Assembly (NCBI GenBank): GCA_963664665.2
Contig: CAXXMH010000006.1
Span: forward strand, 124,001-188,000
Direction: 5' to 3'
DNA: 64,000 nucleotides
DNA from: Bin55 sp963664665
GTDB lineage: Bacteria; Pseudomonadota; Gammaproteobacteria; Pseudomonadales; Azotimanducaceae
Part shown: piece after piece, positions 7,878-16,499 of the stretch
Layout of the letters: every line of letters begins with the position of its first letter
Position numbering within the stretch: the stretch's first letter is position 1
Program-made: the position numbers and the translations under genes
The notes under the pieces: model-generated
Database searches by the model: none
What the model saw: only the letters and a program-made list of their open reading frames with translations
Told to the model about the DNA's origin: nothing

Positions 7878-10800
7878 CTGAGACAGGTACTTGCGCTTGC
7901 TGGTGCTGCACTGCCGCAAGCTGATATAGAGCATGCCGCATCCAAGGTTGACGCGACGACGAGCGGTCGTGTCAAGATCAGCTATGCGGAATACGTTCAT
8001 ATTCTCGATTTAAACGAACCGCTTAGTGACGCGCAGACGGATAAAGCAGCGGCATTGTTGGAGTATGAAAGCGGCGGTCTTCAACAGACGGTTCGAGTGG
8101 AACCATCGGTCACCGTCGTACCTCGTTTGGGTACGATCTCGCCGTGGTCGAGTAAAGCTACCGAGATTTTCAAACTCTGCGGCTTGAACGAAGTTTCGCG
8201 CGTTGAACGTGGTGTTAGATGGTGGCTAACGAACGTGCACGGAGAGTGGTTTGAACTAGCACTTCCGTTGCTATTTGATCGCATGACCGAGACCGCTCTT
8301 CGAGCTGAGACATTCGATTCGTTGTTTCGCGAAGTAAGTTCGAAACCACTTGAAATCATCAATCTCGAAAGCGAGCCAATATCTGTGTTGCGTCGGTGTA
8401 ACGAGAGGCTCGGACTTGCGCTCGCCGAAGACGAGATTCAGTACCTAGTTGATCTCTACGCGCGGATCGAACGGGATCCAACCGATGTAGAGCTCATGAT
8501 GTTCGCGCAAGCGAATTCGGAACACTGTAGGCACAAGATATTCAATGCGACTTGGACTGTGAACGGAGAGCGACGTGATCGTTCGCTCTTTCAATCGATC
8601 CGGAATACTGCAGAGGTTAAACAGTACGCCGGTTTGTTAAGCGCATACGCGGATAACGCTGCCGTCATTGATGGGACGAAAACGCCGGTTCTGCACGTAG
8701 ACCCTGACTCTCGAACCTATGTTGATACCCCGCTTCAGCTCGACATTCTTATGAAAGTGGAGACGCACAACCATCCGACGGCCATCTCGCCGTACGAGGG
8801 TGCCGCGACCGGGTCGGGTGGGGAAATACGTGATGAAGGTTCGGTAGGTCGCGGGTCAAAACCAAAAGCGGGGCTTGTCGGGTACACGACGTCACACTTG
8901 CGCATCGAAGGCGACGTACAACCATGGGAAGGCGAGCTGGGTCGTCCTGACCGCATTGCAAGCCCGTTTGAAATCATGCGCGACGGTCCAATCGGCGCCG
9001 CGGGATACAACAATGAATACGGACGCCCTGTGCTCACTGGGTACTTTCGAACCTTTGAATATGTCACGGAAGAACGCCGTGCGTGGGGCTATCACAAACC
9101 CGTGATGATCGCGGGTGGCGTAGGTTCGATCCAGCGAGAGCACGTCAACGCGTTGATCCGCGAGCCAAGTGATCACGAACTATTGGTCGTGCTTGGTGGT
9201 CCTGCCATGCTCATTGGATTAGGTGGTGGTGCTGCTTCGAGTATGCGAACCGGCTCGTCGCATGAGGATCTCGACTTCGCTTCCGTTCAGCGCGACAACG
9301 CAGAGATGGAGCGCCGTTGTCAGGAAGTAATCGACAGTTGTGCTGCGAAGGGCGCTGACAATCCGATCGTGAAGATCCATGACGTAGGTGCAGGCGGTCT
9401 ATCAAATGCTTTACCCGAGCTGGTAAATGACCTGCAACGTGGCGCTCGCATTGACTTGAAGAAAGTGCCGAACGCGGACCCAGGCATGTCGCCGATGGAA
9501 CTCTGGTGCAACGAAGCGCAGGAACGCTACGTCATCGCGCTATGTCCAGAGAGCCTAGCTTGGTTTGAAGACGTTTGCCGGCGCGAAAGATGTCCGTACG
9601 CCGTGGTGGGCGAGACTAATTCAAGCAGAGATTTATTGGTCACGGACTTACACTCGAACGATGCAGCCGTGGCGATGTCCTTGGATGGGCTGCTAGGCAA
9701 GACACCCAAAATGCATCGTTCGTACGAGGTCCAACCTCGAGCCAAGACTTCGAGTGATTTTTGCGACTTGAATATCAATGAAATCGTCGAACGCGTGCTC
9801 AGGTTTCCTGCAGTTGCTTCGAAGAAATTTCTAATCACGATCGGCGATCGAAGCATTACCGGACTTGTCGTCCAAGAACAGATGGTCGGTCGATATCAGG
9901 TTCCCGTGGCAGATGCTGCTATCACTTGCGCGGGTTTCGAGAGCGAAAGCGGCGAAGTCATGACGATGGGGGAGAGGTCGCCTATCGCCGTACTTGATCC
10001 AACGGCGTCGGCACGAATGGCGGTTACAGAAGCGCTGACCAACATGATAGGTGTGAAGATTGCTTCGCTTGACTCGGTGGTGTTGTCTGCGAATTGGATG
10101 GCGAGTGCAGGAAGTGAAAGCGAGGATCAAGCGTTACGTGAAGCGGTAAGCGCGGTTGGCGATGAATTCTGTCCGGCGTTGGGAATCTCGATTCCTGTTG
10201 GGAAGGACAGTTTGTCGATGTCGACGCAATGGGATGAGCACACGGTCACGTCACCACTGACGTTGATCGTTTCTGCGTTCGCTAGCGTGCCTGACGTTCA
10301 TAAGTTCGTGACTCCCGCCTTGCAACGTGAGGACACGGCGCTGCTTCTGTTCTCACTAAGTTCCGAAGAACGGTTAGGTGGCAGTGCTATCGCGCAGGTG
10401 TTCTCGCAGTTCGGCGATCAGCCGCCGGACGTCAATGATCCCTACCGGCTCAAGAAGCTGTTCGACCTGGTTCAGCGTCACCTCGATGATGACAGCATCC
10501 TTTCAATTCATGATCGATCGGATGGTGGCTTGTTCACGACGGTTTTAGAACTGGCTATTGCCGGCAGAATCGGTGTGGAACTGTCTTGTGAAGAGGACTG
10601 GCTGCCGTTTCTATTCAATGAAGAGATAGGGGTCGTGATCGAAACAGATCCGGCTAATCTAGGCATGTGGCAACGTGAAGCGTCGGAGTTAGGCATTTGC
10701 GTCATGCAGTTAGGTCGTACTGCGGATCACGAACGGTTCATAGTTTGCACTGACGATCAAGTCGTTTTTGACCGTTCGCTGGTTGAGCTGGAGGAAATCT

Positions 10801-11726
10801 GGTCACGAACGAGTTTCGAGATGCAGCGTCGTCGCGACAATCCTTCTAGTGCGGATGAAGAACGAGCGCTAATTGGCGTGCGCGACAAAGGGTTAGCGGA
10901 AGAGCTGAGTTTCGATCCCGATAGCGTGCCATCTATTTCCTCGGCGAAGCCGCTGGTTGCAGTGTTGCGCGACCAAGGTATCAATGGTCAGCTCGAGATG
11001 GCTGCCGCGTTCCGCGCCGCGGGATTTGAAGCGATCGACGTGCACATGACAGATCTCTTTGATGAACGTGAGTCACTCGAACGCTTTCAAGCCCTTGTGG
11101 CGTGTGGCGGATTCTCGTACGGTGACGTGCTTGGCGGTGGCGGAGGGTGGGCGAAATCCGTCCTCTACAGCTCTAAGTTGCGCGATCAATTCGAGGCGTT
11201 CTTTGAACGCGACACATTAACTCTCGGAATCTGCAATGGCTGTCAAATGCTCTCGCAACTACGCGCGTTGATTCCGGGTGCTGAGTCGTGGGTAACTTGG
11301 ACGCCGAATCGATCCGGAAGGTTCGAAGGCCGGACGGTTCAAGTACGAATTAATGAAGTGAATACGCCATGGCTCGAGGACATGGCAGGGTCGCAGCTGC
11401 CAGTACCCGTGGCGCACGGTGAGGGTCGGGCGAACTGCTCCGATCCTGGTGAGCTTTCACGCCTCATCGAGCACAATCTTGTCGCAATGCAATATGTTGA
11501 TGGCGATGGCGATGTCACGGAGCGATATCCCTTGAATCCAAACGGTTCTTCCAAAGGGATCGCTAGTTTGGTGAGTGCAACGGGTAAGGCATTGGTTGCC
11601 ATGCCGCACCCGGAACGGGTCTTTCGTGCAATGCAACAAACTTGGCGAGTACCGTCGCAACGGCGTACGCGTAAGTTCAGCGGATGGGCGAAGCTATTTC
11701 AAAACGCGTATCGAGCGATCGCGTAG
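7878..11726 (+). CDS. purL: Phosphoribosylformylglycinamidine synthase, long single-chain form
   Basis: Catalyses the ATP- and glutamine-dependent conversion of FGAR to FGAM in purine synthesis. Visible parts are the N-terminal domain, the FGAM synthase core (MFAQANSEHCRHKIF, KVETHNHPTAISPYEGAATG, PVGKDSLSMS) and a C-terminal class I glutaminase (GGFSYGDVL, catalytic Cys in LGICNGCQML, and His/Glu in MPHPERVFR). The first ordinary start codon in frame is TTG 8055, but homology extends upstream: ISYAEYVHILDLNEPLSD matches the conserved N-terminus. No ATG, GTG or TTG exists between the tadA stop and 8055, so I place the start at CTG 7878, seven bases after a GGGG run. This gives 1282 residues, close to the roughly 1290 usual for gammaproteobacterial PurL. 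Confidence 0.93.
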   Translation: MRQVLALAGAALPQADIEHAASKVDATTSGRVKISYAEYVHILDLNEPLSDAQTDKAAALLEYESGGLQQTVRVEPSVTVVPRLGTISPWSSKATEIFKLCGLNEVSRVERGVRWWLTNVHGEWFELALPLLFDRMTETALRAETFDSLFREVSSKPLEIINLESEPISVLRRCNERLGLALAEDEIQYLVDLYARIERDPTDVELMMFAQANSEHCRHKIFNATWTVNGERRDRSLFQSIRNTAEVKQYAGLLSAYADNAAVIDGTKTPVLHVDPDSRTYVDTPLQLDILMKVETHNHPTAISPYEGAATGSGGEIRDEGSVGRGSKPKAGLVGYTTSHLRIEGDVQPWEGELGRPDRIASPFEIMRDGPIGAAGYNNEYGRPVLTGYFRTFEYVTEERRAWGYHKPVMIAGGVGSIQREHVNALIREPSDHELLVVLGGPAMLIGLGGGAASSMRTGSSHEDLDFASVQRDNAEMERRCQEVIDSCAAKGADNPIVKIHDVGAGGLSNALPELVNDLQRGARIDLKKVPNADPGMSPMELWCNEAQERYVIALCPESLAWFEDVCRRERCPYAVVGETNSSRDLLVTDLHSNDAAVAMSLDGLLGKTPKMHRSYEVQPRAKTSSDFCDLNINEIVERVLRFPAVASKKFLITIGDRSITGLVVQEQMVGRYQVPVADAAITCAGFESESGEVMTMGERSPIAVLDPTASARMAVTEALTNMIGVKIASLDSVVLSANWMASAGSESEDQALREAVSAVGDEFCPALGISIPVGKDSLSMSTQWDEHTVTSPLTLIVSAFASVPDVHKFVTPALQREDTALLLFSLSSEERLGGSAIAQVFSQFGDQPPDVNDPYRLKKLFDLVQRHLDDDSILSIHDRSDGGLFTTVLELAIAGRIGVELSCEEDWLPFLFNEEIGVVIETDPANLGMWQREASELGICVMQLGRTADHERFIVCTDDQVVFDRSLVELEEIWSRTSFEMQRRRDNPSSADEERALIGVRDKGLAEELSFDPDSVPSISSAKPLVAVLRDQGINGQLEMAAAFRAAGFEAIDVHMTDLFDERESLERFQALVACGGFSYGDVLGGGGGWAKSVLYSSKLRDQFEAFFERDTLTLGICNGCQMLSQLRALIPGAESWVTWTPNRSGRFEGRTVQVRINEVNTPWLEDMAGSQLPVPVAHGEGRANCSDPGELSRLIEHNLVAMQYVDGDGDVTERYPLNPNGSSKGIASLVSATGKALVAMPHPERVFRAMQQTWRVPSQRRTRKFSGWAKLFQNAYRAIA

Positions 11727-11738
11727 CTAGACGACAGT

Positions 11739-12287
11739 TCACATTCTCGTCCAGATGGTCCGATCCGGTATCTCGAAATGCCGGAATGTGAATTCGCCAC
11801 GCTTTGTATCGGAGAAATAAGCCTCTAGAGATTTCCGGATGACAGGAAACGCAAGTTCATCCCACGGAATGGAATTCTCGTTGAAAAGCTGAACGTCAAG
11901 CGTTTCGTGGCCTGGCGCGAATGGACTTATTAGTTGCGCAATGTAGAACTGATATATCTGTGAAATGTAAGACAGATCGAACTGTACGTAGAGTTGCTCG
12001 ATCTCTACCTCCGCTAGCACTTCCTCTCGTGTCTCCCGTTTTGCACCTTCAAGAGTCGTTTCAAAGCGTTCGAGATAGCCGGCGGGAAATGTCCAGAGGT
12101 TCTTACGCGGTTCGATGCCACGCTTACACAACAAGATGTTGTCGCCACTCTTGATTAGGCACCCGCAGACGATCTTCGGATTCTCGTAGTGAATGTGTCC
12201 ACAACTTCGGCAGACATAGCGTTGCTGAGTATCGTCGGGGGGCGTCATGAAGCGCGTATTAGCGCCGCATTTCACGCAAAAATTCAT
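11739..12287 (-). CDS. Nudix hydrolase with N-terminal zinc ribbon
   Basis: A 182-residue protein with a zinc ribbon (C4, C7, C26, C29) followed by a Nudix domain. The Nudix box is complete: the GYLERFETTLEGAKRE segment runs directly into TREEVLAEV (G-x5-E-x7-RE-U-x-EE pattern). Such ribbon-Nudix proteins often resemble NudC-like pyrophosphatases; the substrate is not determined here. It lies 3 bp downstream of a DUF6644-like membrane protein on the same strand and is probably cotranscribed. Confidence 0.88.
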   Translation of the reverse strand: MNFCVKCGANTRFMTPPDDTQQRYVCRSCGHIHYENPKIVCGCLIKSGDNILLCKRGIEPRKNLWTFPAGYLERFETTLEGAKRETREEVLAEVEIEQLYVQFDLSYISQIYQFYIAQLISPFAPGHETLDVQLFNENSIPWDELAFPVIRKSLEAYFSDTKRGEFTFRHFEIPDRTIWTRM

Positions 12288-12290
12288 GGT

Positions 12291-12761
12291 TTACGAAAAG
12301 CCGATCCAGCGACCCGCGCCCGCGACGGTGAACCACAACACAAGCGACACGAGTCCCAGCGCGCCTAATGTAACTCGAGACACATCATGGCGTGTCACGA
12401 TGCGATCACGTACGAGAAACGTAAATAGGATGGCAACGCCAAGGGTGCTGATCTTCACCCACCAGGAAAAGTTGTAATAGAGTTTGATCATTTCGGATAA
12501 CGCCAACGGAATCCCGGTGGAAAACATCGTCAATAGCGCCAATATGAAATAAGGACGCGCGTTGAGTAGGACCTGAGCGACTGGTCGCGATCGAAGCGTC
12601 AACCCAAGCAATCGAAGATCGACGACTATGACGGTGCCGCCAAGTAACGCGAGGCCTACCAAGTGGATCGCCTCGATGAACGGGAACAACCAATAGGAAG
12701 TTCGGATTGCCTCGCCAATCCACATTTCTTCCAAGCGTTCGAATACGTCTAGAAGCGTCAC
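12291..12761 (-). CDS. DUF6644-like membrane protein, copy B
   Basis: An integral membrane protein with about four hydrophobic helices, beginning near WLFPFIEAIHLVGLALLGGT. I choose the GTG at 12761 (VTLLDVFERLEEMW), because it overlaps the stop of the upstream gene in a GTGA junction; a longer frame to 12809 would overlap by 52 bp. It shares the E-x-x-H-x-x-(G/A)L-x-L-x-x-GT and V-D-L-R-x-L-G pattern with the upstream gene, so the two are paralogues. Function unknown. Confidence 0.75.
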   Translation of the reverse strand: MTLLDVFERLEEMWIGEAIRTSYWLFPFIEAIHLVGLALLGGTVIVVDLRLLGLTLRSRPVAQVLLNARPYFILALLTMFSTGIPLALSEMIKLYYNFSWWVKISTLGVAILFTFLVRDRIVTRHDVSRVTLGALGLVSLVLWFTVAGAGRWIGFS

Positions 12762-13324
12762 AGCGTGGCTACCTCGTCGATCACACAGCCAGCGACTGTG
12801 ATAACCCAATCCGGTTGCGGTCGGTCACAATCAAACCAGTTGTATGCGATCATACGTCCGGTGAATATCACGACTACCCACAGGAAAATCGACGCAGCTG
12901 CGGTTAACCGGACGGAGCGCGGTGGCTTCGGAGCATGGTCCCATAAAACGCGATTCTTGCTTATACGATAGTGATAGTGAACCGCGTTGATCGCAGCGAG
13001 TACGATCATGATTACTTTGATGCGAAACCAAACGCTGTGGTAGGTTCGTACGGGGATGGCATAGAACAACAGCACGCCGGTCACGATCATGATCACGAAA
13101 CCGACTACCGTCCAAGGCAGCACGCTTTGACTGATCGTTGATATAGGCGTTGTGCGGTATGCGTAGCCCAACATACGTAAGTCGACAACCGCGAGCGTTC
13201 CCACGAATAAGGTCAATGCCAGTACATGCGTCGTTTCGATGAGCGGATACATGTAGAACGACTCATGGAGAGCCGTGCTCCATGCGTGCGTGTCGAGCCA
13301 GTCAGCAAACCAACGTAAGGACAT
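12758..13324 (-). CDS. DUF6644-like membrane protein, copy A
   Basis: A 188-residue membrane protein with about four helices. ETTHVLALTLFVGT and VVDLRMLG define the DUF6644-type pattern, and histidines in the first helix and in AVHYHYR could bind heme or metal (inference). It is coupled by a 4-bp overlap to copy B and then to the Nudix gene. A terminator at 13340-13380 separates it from the DUF6152 gene upstream, so it should have its own promoter or depend on readthrough. Confidence 0.75.
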   Translation of the reverse strand: MSLRWFADWLDTHAWSTALHESFYMYPLIETTHVLALTLFVGTLAVVDLRMLGYAYRTTPISTISQSVLPWTVVGFVIMIVTGVLLFYAIPVRTYHSVWFRIKVIMIVLAAINAVHYHYRISKNRVLWDHAPKPPRSVRLTAAASIFLWVVVIFTGRMIAYNWFDCDRPQPDWVITVAGCVIDEVATL

Positions 13325-13339
13325 GTCTAGAGCTAGATC

Positions 13340-13380
13340 AAAAAACGCGCCTCAACGCCGTGATGGCGCCGAGGCGCGTC
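13340..13380 (-). terminator. Rho-independent terminator (minus strand) after the DUF6152 gene
   Basis: Read on the minus strand, GACGCGCCTC pairs with GAGGCGCGTT around a GC-rich inner segment, and a T run follows. It ends the transcript that contains the exported-protein genes 13404-15823. Confidence 0.85.
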
Positions 13381-13403
13381 GAATGTGATTGATGGCGAGC
13401 GGA

Positions 13404-13892
13404 TTACTCGTCGGCCTCGGTTTCCTCAGCCGATTCCTGAACCTCTTGTATCTTGGCCACGTCATCTGCGCGAGCCCTCTCTGTAGGATCAGCCCCATCG
13501 CGCGGCGCACCAGTTCCCGACGAACCCATGAACAGGGTGGTACCGTCGGCGTATGTGATGTTTCGACCGTTCGCACGGTTTGAAAGATCCTTTGATTGAT
13601 AGCCATCGACGATGATGTAAGTTCCAGGCTTGAGTGAGTCGCGAGTCACACCACGACGCAAGAGCGTGTTAGGTGTACCACCTTCGACCATCCAAGACTC
13701 GGTGGAGCCGTCTTCTGTCTCGTGATCAAGATGAATCCATGCGTGAGGGTTTACCCATTCGACTTTACTAACCTTTCCTTTCAGGAGCAAAGGTCGGTTA
13801 GGGTCGAACTCCGCACCGAATGCATGATGCGCGTAGATAGCGACGCCAGCAGCTAAAGCGGCGATTCCTAGAGCAAGATAGAGCAGTTTCAT
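13404..13892 (-). CDS. DUF6152-family exported protein
   Basis: A 162-residue protein with an N-terminal signal sequence (LLYLALGIAALAAGVAIYAHHAF). It has the family core GKVSKVEWVNPHAWIHLD and a later VEGGTPNTLLRRGVTRDSLK segment, resembling a small periplasmic beta-rich domain. The tail is acidic (ESAEETEADE). Function unknown. It is the last gene of a three-gene minus-strand set of exported proteins. Confidence 0.8.
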   Translation of the reverse strand: MKLLYLALGIAALAAGVAIYAHHAFGAEFDPNRPLLLKGKVSKVEWVNPHAWIHLDHETEDGSTESWMVEGGTPNTLLRRGVTRDSLKPGTYIIVDGYQSKDLSNRANGRNITYADGTTLFMGSSGTGAPRDGADPTERARADDVAKIQEVQESAEETEADE

Positions 13893-13910
13893 TCGACGAG
13901 TCCTTACGTT

Positions 13911-14960
13911 TTATTCGGTTGCCGCCAAGGCTTCGCGTTCAAGGCGTCTTGCGCCTCGAAGAATGTTCCCCATGGCGTAGTTTCCTTCATGGCAGGCGTA
14001 TTCAAAAATACGCTCGTCCGACTCGGGCCATACGTAATCGCCCGCCCATCGGTCTTGCCACGTAGATGGGTCTTCAACCTCAAAACTGTACTTCAAATTA
14101 CGGTTGTCGAGCCGCTCGAAGCGTTCAACCACCTTCAGATGTCGTGACGCTGGCGCTTGTGCAGGCGTGTCGTTGAAGTTTGTCGTCTCGATCACGAGCG
14201 CGTCGTCTTCCCACCAGCCGATGGAATCACCCATCCAGAAACGAACGTCGTCCGGCGGATGCTCGCTATTAAGCCGGATGGTTCTGGCGTCATGCACCAT
14301 CTCAACAAGGATGACGATTGTGTCCGGACCTTGTACGATCTTTTTGTGGTTGTTGTAGAGTGCAGGCATCATCGGCGGACCGCCGGTTGAGCTAAATCCC
14401 TGAAGGCATCGATCGGCCAGGGTCAGATGCTCGGGATTGTCGTACGGTCCAGCTCCGTCGCCTCGATGTACCCAGGAAGCGGTCCCGTCATTACGAGCAA
14501 AGGATCGATAGAGTGCGCGAATACGTGCAGTTCCTTCTGGTGTAAGTCCAGGTCTGCGCCCGTTTTCAGGGTACGTAATGATCGACGTGCGAAATTTGCC
14601 GTCAAATGAATTTAAGGTCTCGCCGTTGTCGATCCAAAACGTGTTGTAGCCACCTACATTCCCTGCTGCGCCAGGAGATCCGTCACCACCTTCGGGCGGT
14701 GCTTCGCGGTTTGGATCTTTCTTCGCGTTATTCGCAGCGAGGGCTTGCGCAGTCTGTTGCGCGCGCTCCTCCGCTTGCTCCTTGGTCACGTAGAGTTGGT
14801 CCGCGTAGTAGTTTGGGCGTTGAACTGGAGTGAGGGTTGCCGTGTCGTACGTGCCCGTGAAATCAGGCGTACCCCACGGCGTGCGAGGCTGGTCTGCTTC
14901 AGCTTCGGCAAATGCACTTCCAGAAAAGACGATCAGGAGTGCGGCAAAAGTAATTCTCAT
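13911..14960 (-). CDS. Exported protein of unknown function (DUF6152-associated type)
   Basis: A 349-residue protein with a clear signal peptide (MRITFAALLIVFSGSAFA) from the ATG at 14960. That start has a GGAGG site inside the end of the upstream gene; a longer frame to 15101 is unlikely. Mature motifs include DFTGTYDTATLTP, WMGDSIGWWEDDALVIET and FEYACHEGNYAMGNI. The W-x-GDS-x-G-W-x-DD-L-V-I-ET region recurs in the upstream gene as WDGDTLVVEVT, so the two are distant paralogues. Function unknown; periplasmic location inferred. Confidence 0.75.
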   Translation of the reverse strand: MRITFAALLIVFSGSAFAEAEADQPRTPWGTPDFTGTYDTATLTPVQRPNYYADQLYVTKEQAEERAQQTAQALAANNAKKDPNREAPPEGGDGSPGAAGNVGGYNTFWIDNGETLNSFDGKFRTSIITYPENGRRPGLTPEGTARIRALYRSFARNDGTASWVHRGDGAGPYDNPEHLTLADRCLQGFSSTGGPPMMPALYNNHKKIVQGPDTIVILVEMVHDARTIRLNSEHPPDDVRFWMGDSIGWWEDDALVIETTNFNDTPAQAPASRHLKVVERFERLDNRNLKYSFEVEDPSTWQDRWAGDYVWPESDERIFEYACHEGNYAMGNILRGARRLEREALAATE

Positions 14961-14962
14961 AG

Positions 14963-15823
14963 TTATTCCTCCCAGCCTCGCGGCAGTGGATTGCGACGCC
15001 ACTTCCCATACATCAGTTCTTCTACGAACTCGACACATTTGAAGTCCATGATTCGCGCGTCTGGTTCCATGCGACGGTATAACGGAAGAGAAATCGTCCA
15101 CGGTTCGGTAAACGTCTCTTCGTCATGGATCGTCGCTTCGTATTGCATGTGGTTTGGACCGGTTGGGGTCCACCTCTCAACAACTTTCATACTGGCGGAA
15201 TGGTGATTCCCTGCTCGATCGAACCAGGTATCGGGCATTTGCCCCGTTACCTCGACCACCAACGTATCACCGTCCCACTGCGCGTAGGATTGCCCCATCC
15301 ATGAATCGACGGGTGCTGGTCCGGGATCCTCGAAGTAGAGAATCCGATCAGCGTTCGCGAACTCGTACACGATGAACATCGAGTCGTGTCCTTGAACAAT
15401 TTGAAATGGAAACGGCATGTAGGTCGAACGTGGCACGCCTGGCAGATAGCACTTGATGGCGGGATCGCGATTCAAGTAGTCTGCACGATTCTCGTCGCGA
15501 ATCGCTAACGCTTCTGCGGTGTACGGGATTGTCCCGCTACCTTTAATGATGCCCATTCCCGCGGGTACGGCGCCTAATGCGCCGAGTGCGAGAATACGCT
15601 GGTGCGGTACAGGTACGGCTGGGCCATCCCGCAACTGTAGCGCTGGACGCGCCAAATGGCGTTCGATGTCCCAATGAGCACTGCCGATCGCTTGCCAGAT
15701 CCCACTCAGGTCAGGAATCTCGGTGCCAGCTATGCGAGGCGCTACCCAATCATCTTCAGCTTGCACGCTTAGGCACGCAAGAAGCGTTGCACCCAAAGTT
15801 AGTGATTTGAGAAATCTCGACAC
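14963..15823 (-). CDS. Exported protein of unknown function, paralogue of the 13911-14960 product
   Basis: A 286-residue protein. I choose the GTG at 15823 because AGGAG lies five bases upstream and the product then begins with a good signal peptide (SRFLKSLTLGATLLACLSVQA). It contains IPDLSGIWQAIG, PGVPRSTYMPFPFQIVQG, WDGDTLVVEVTGQ and a C-terminal MDFKCVEFVEE segment. It is the first gene of the exported-protein operon and ends 2 bp before the next gene. Function unknown. Confidence 0.72.
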   Translation of the reverse strand: MSRFLKSLTLGATLLACLSVQAEDDWVAPRIAGTEIPDLSGIWQAIGSAHWDIERHLARPALQLRDGPAVPVPHQRILALGALGAVPAGMGIIKGSGTIPYTAEALAIRDENRADYLNRDPAIKCYLPGVPRSTYMPFPFQIVQGHDSMFIVYEFANADRILYFEDPGPAPVDSWMGQSYAQWDGDTLVVEVTGQMPDTWFDRAGNHHSASMKVVERWTPTGPNHMQYEATIHDEETFTEPWTISLPLYRRMEPDARIMDFKCVEFVEELMYGKWRRNPLPRGWEE

Positions 15824-16135
15824 GAGAACTCCTAGTGTTGATGCGTGGCTCCGCGGCACTCTCATAGGCTACTCGGACGTCCTTGGGTAAACAGGTAATC
15901 TGGAATTGTACGGTTGGGAAAGATCGATTCGTAAGACACGTTTAAGGACATTTCGACGGCGCTGAATTCAGGTATAAGCGTCCTTTCGCGAACGCTGCAC
16001 TTCGTCCCATACGTTCTACAATAAGAGGTAATCACGATCTGCAGCGTGCCGCTACGCGGCGTGGTTGTGGATGTGCCGGATGAATATGAGCATCTTGAGT
16101 CGCCTGTTACCAGGTTTGGGAGTTAACCCGACGTA
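15824..16135. other. Intergenic region between divergent genes
   Basis: About 310 bases that must hold the promoter of the minus-strand exported-protein operon. I see no convincing -35/-10 pair, RNA gene or terminator. Confidence 0.4.
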
Positions 16136-16372
16136 ATGGTTGCGTCAACCCGATGGTGGCAGAAACACGGCTCCCCGATGTTAATCTCGATGATCGCAGC
16201 TATCTTATTGATGGCAAACGGTTTTTGGGGTTGGGGATTGTTGTGTGTCGATGCCGCATTCATGTCGGCATGTTCACGCATTGTGTTGCGATTTTTCTGG
16301 GGCGTTGTTTGGTCGTTTATTGTCGTGGCATACTTTTATCATTGGCTCATATTTGAGTCGAATAAACTGTGA
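16136..16372 (+). CDS. Possible small membrane protein
   Basis: A 78-residue frame with two hydrophobic stretches (MLISMIAAILLMANGFWGWGL and VVWSFIVVAYFYHWLIF) and a charged start. No homologous family is recognised and no strong ribosome binding site precedes it. It may be real because it lies in an otherwise empty interval, but chance cannot be excluded. Confidence 0.35.
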   Translation: MVASTRWWQKHGSPMLISMIAAILLMANGFWGWGLLCVDAAFMSACSRIVLRFFWGVVWSFIVVAYFYHWLIFESNKL

Positions 16373-16499
16373 CCCTGAGGGAAGCAGGCACTGTGGCTGA
16401 GTCGTCGGCGAACCGTGACAAAGCACAAGTGTGCTTGCTTTAAGAAGCTATTTCACTTCCAATTGCTTGTAAAGACCACATCGTAGGAGCGATACAAGA

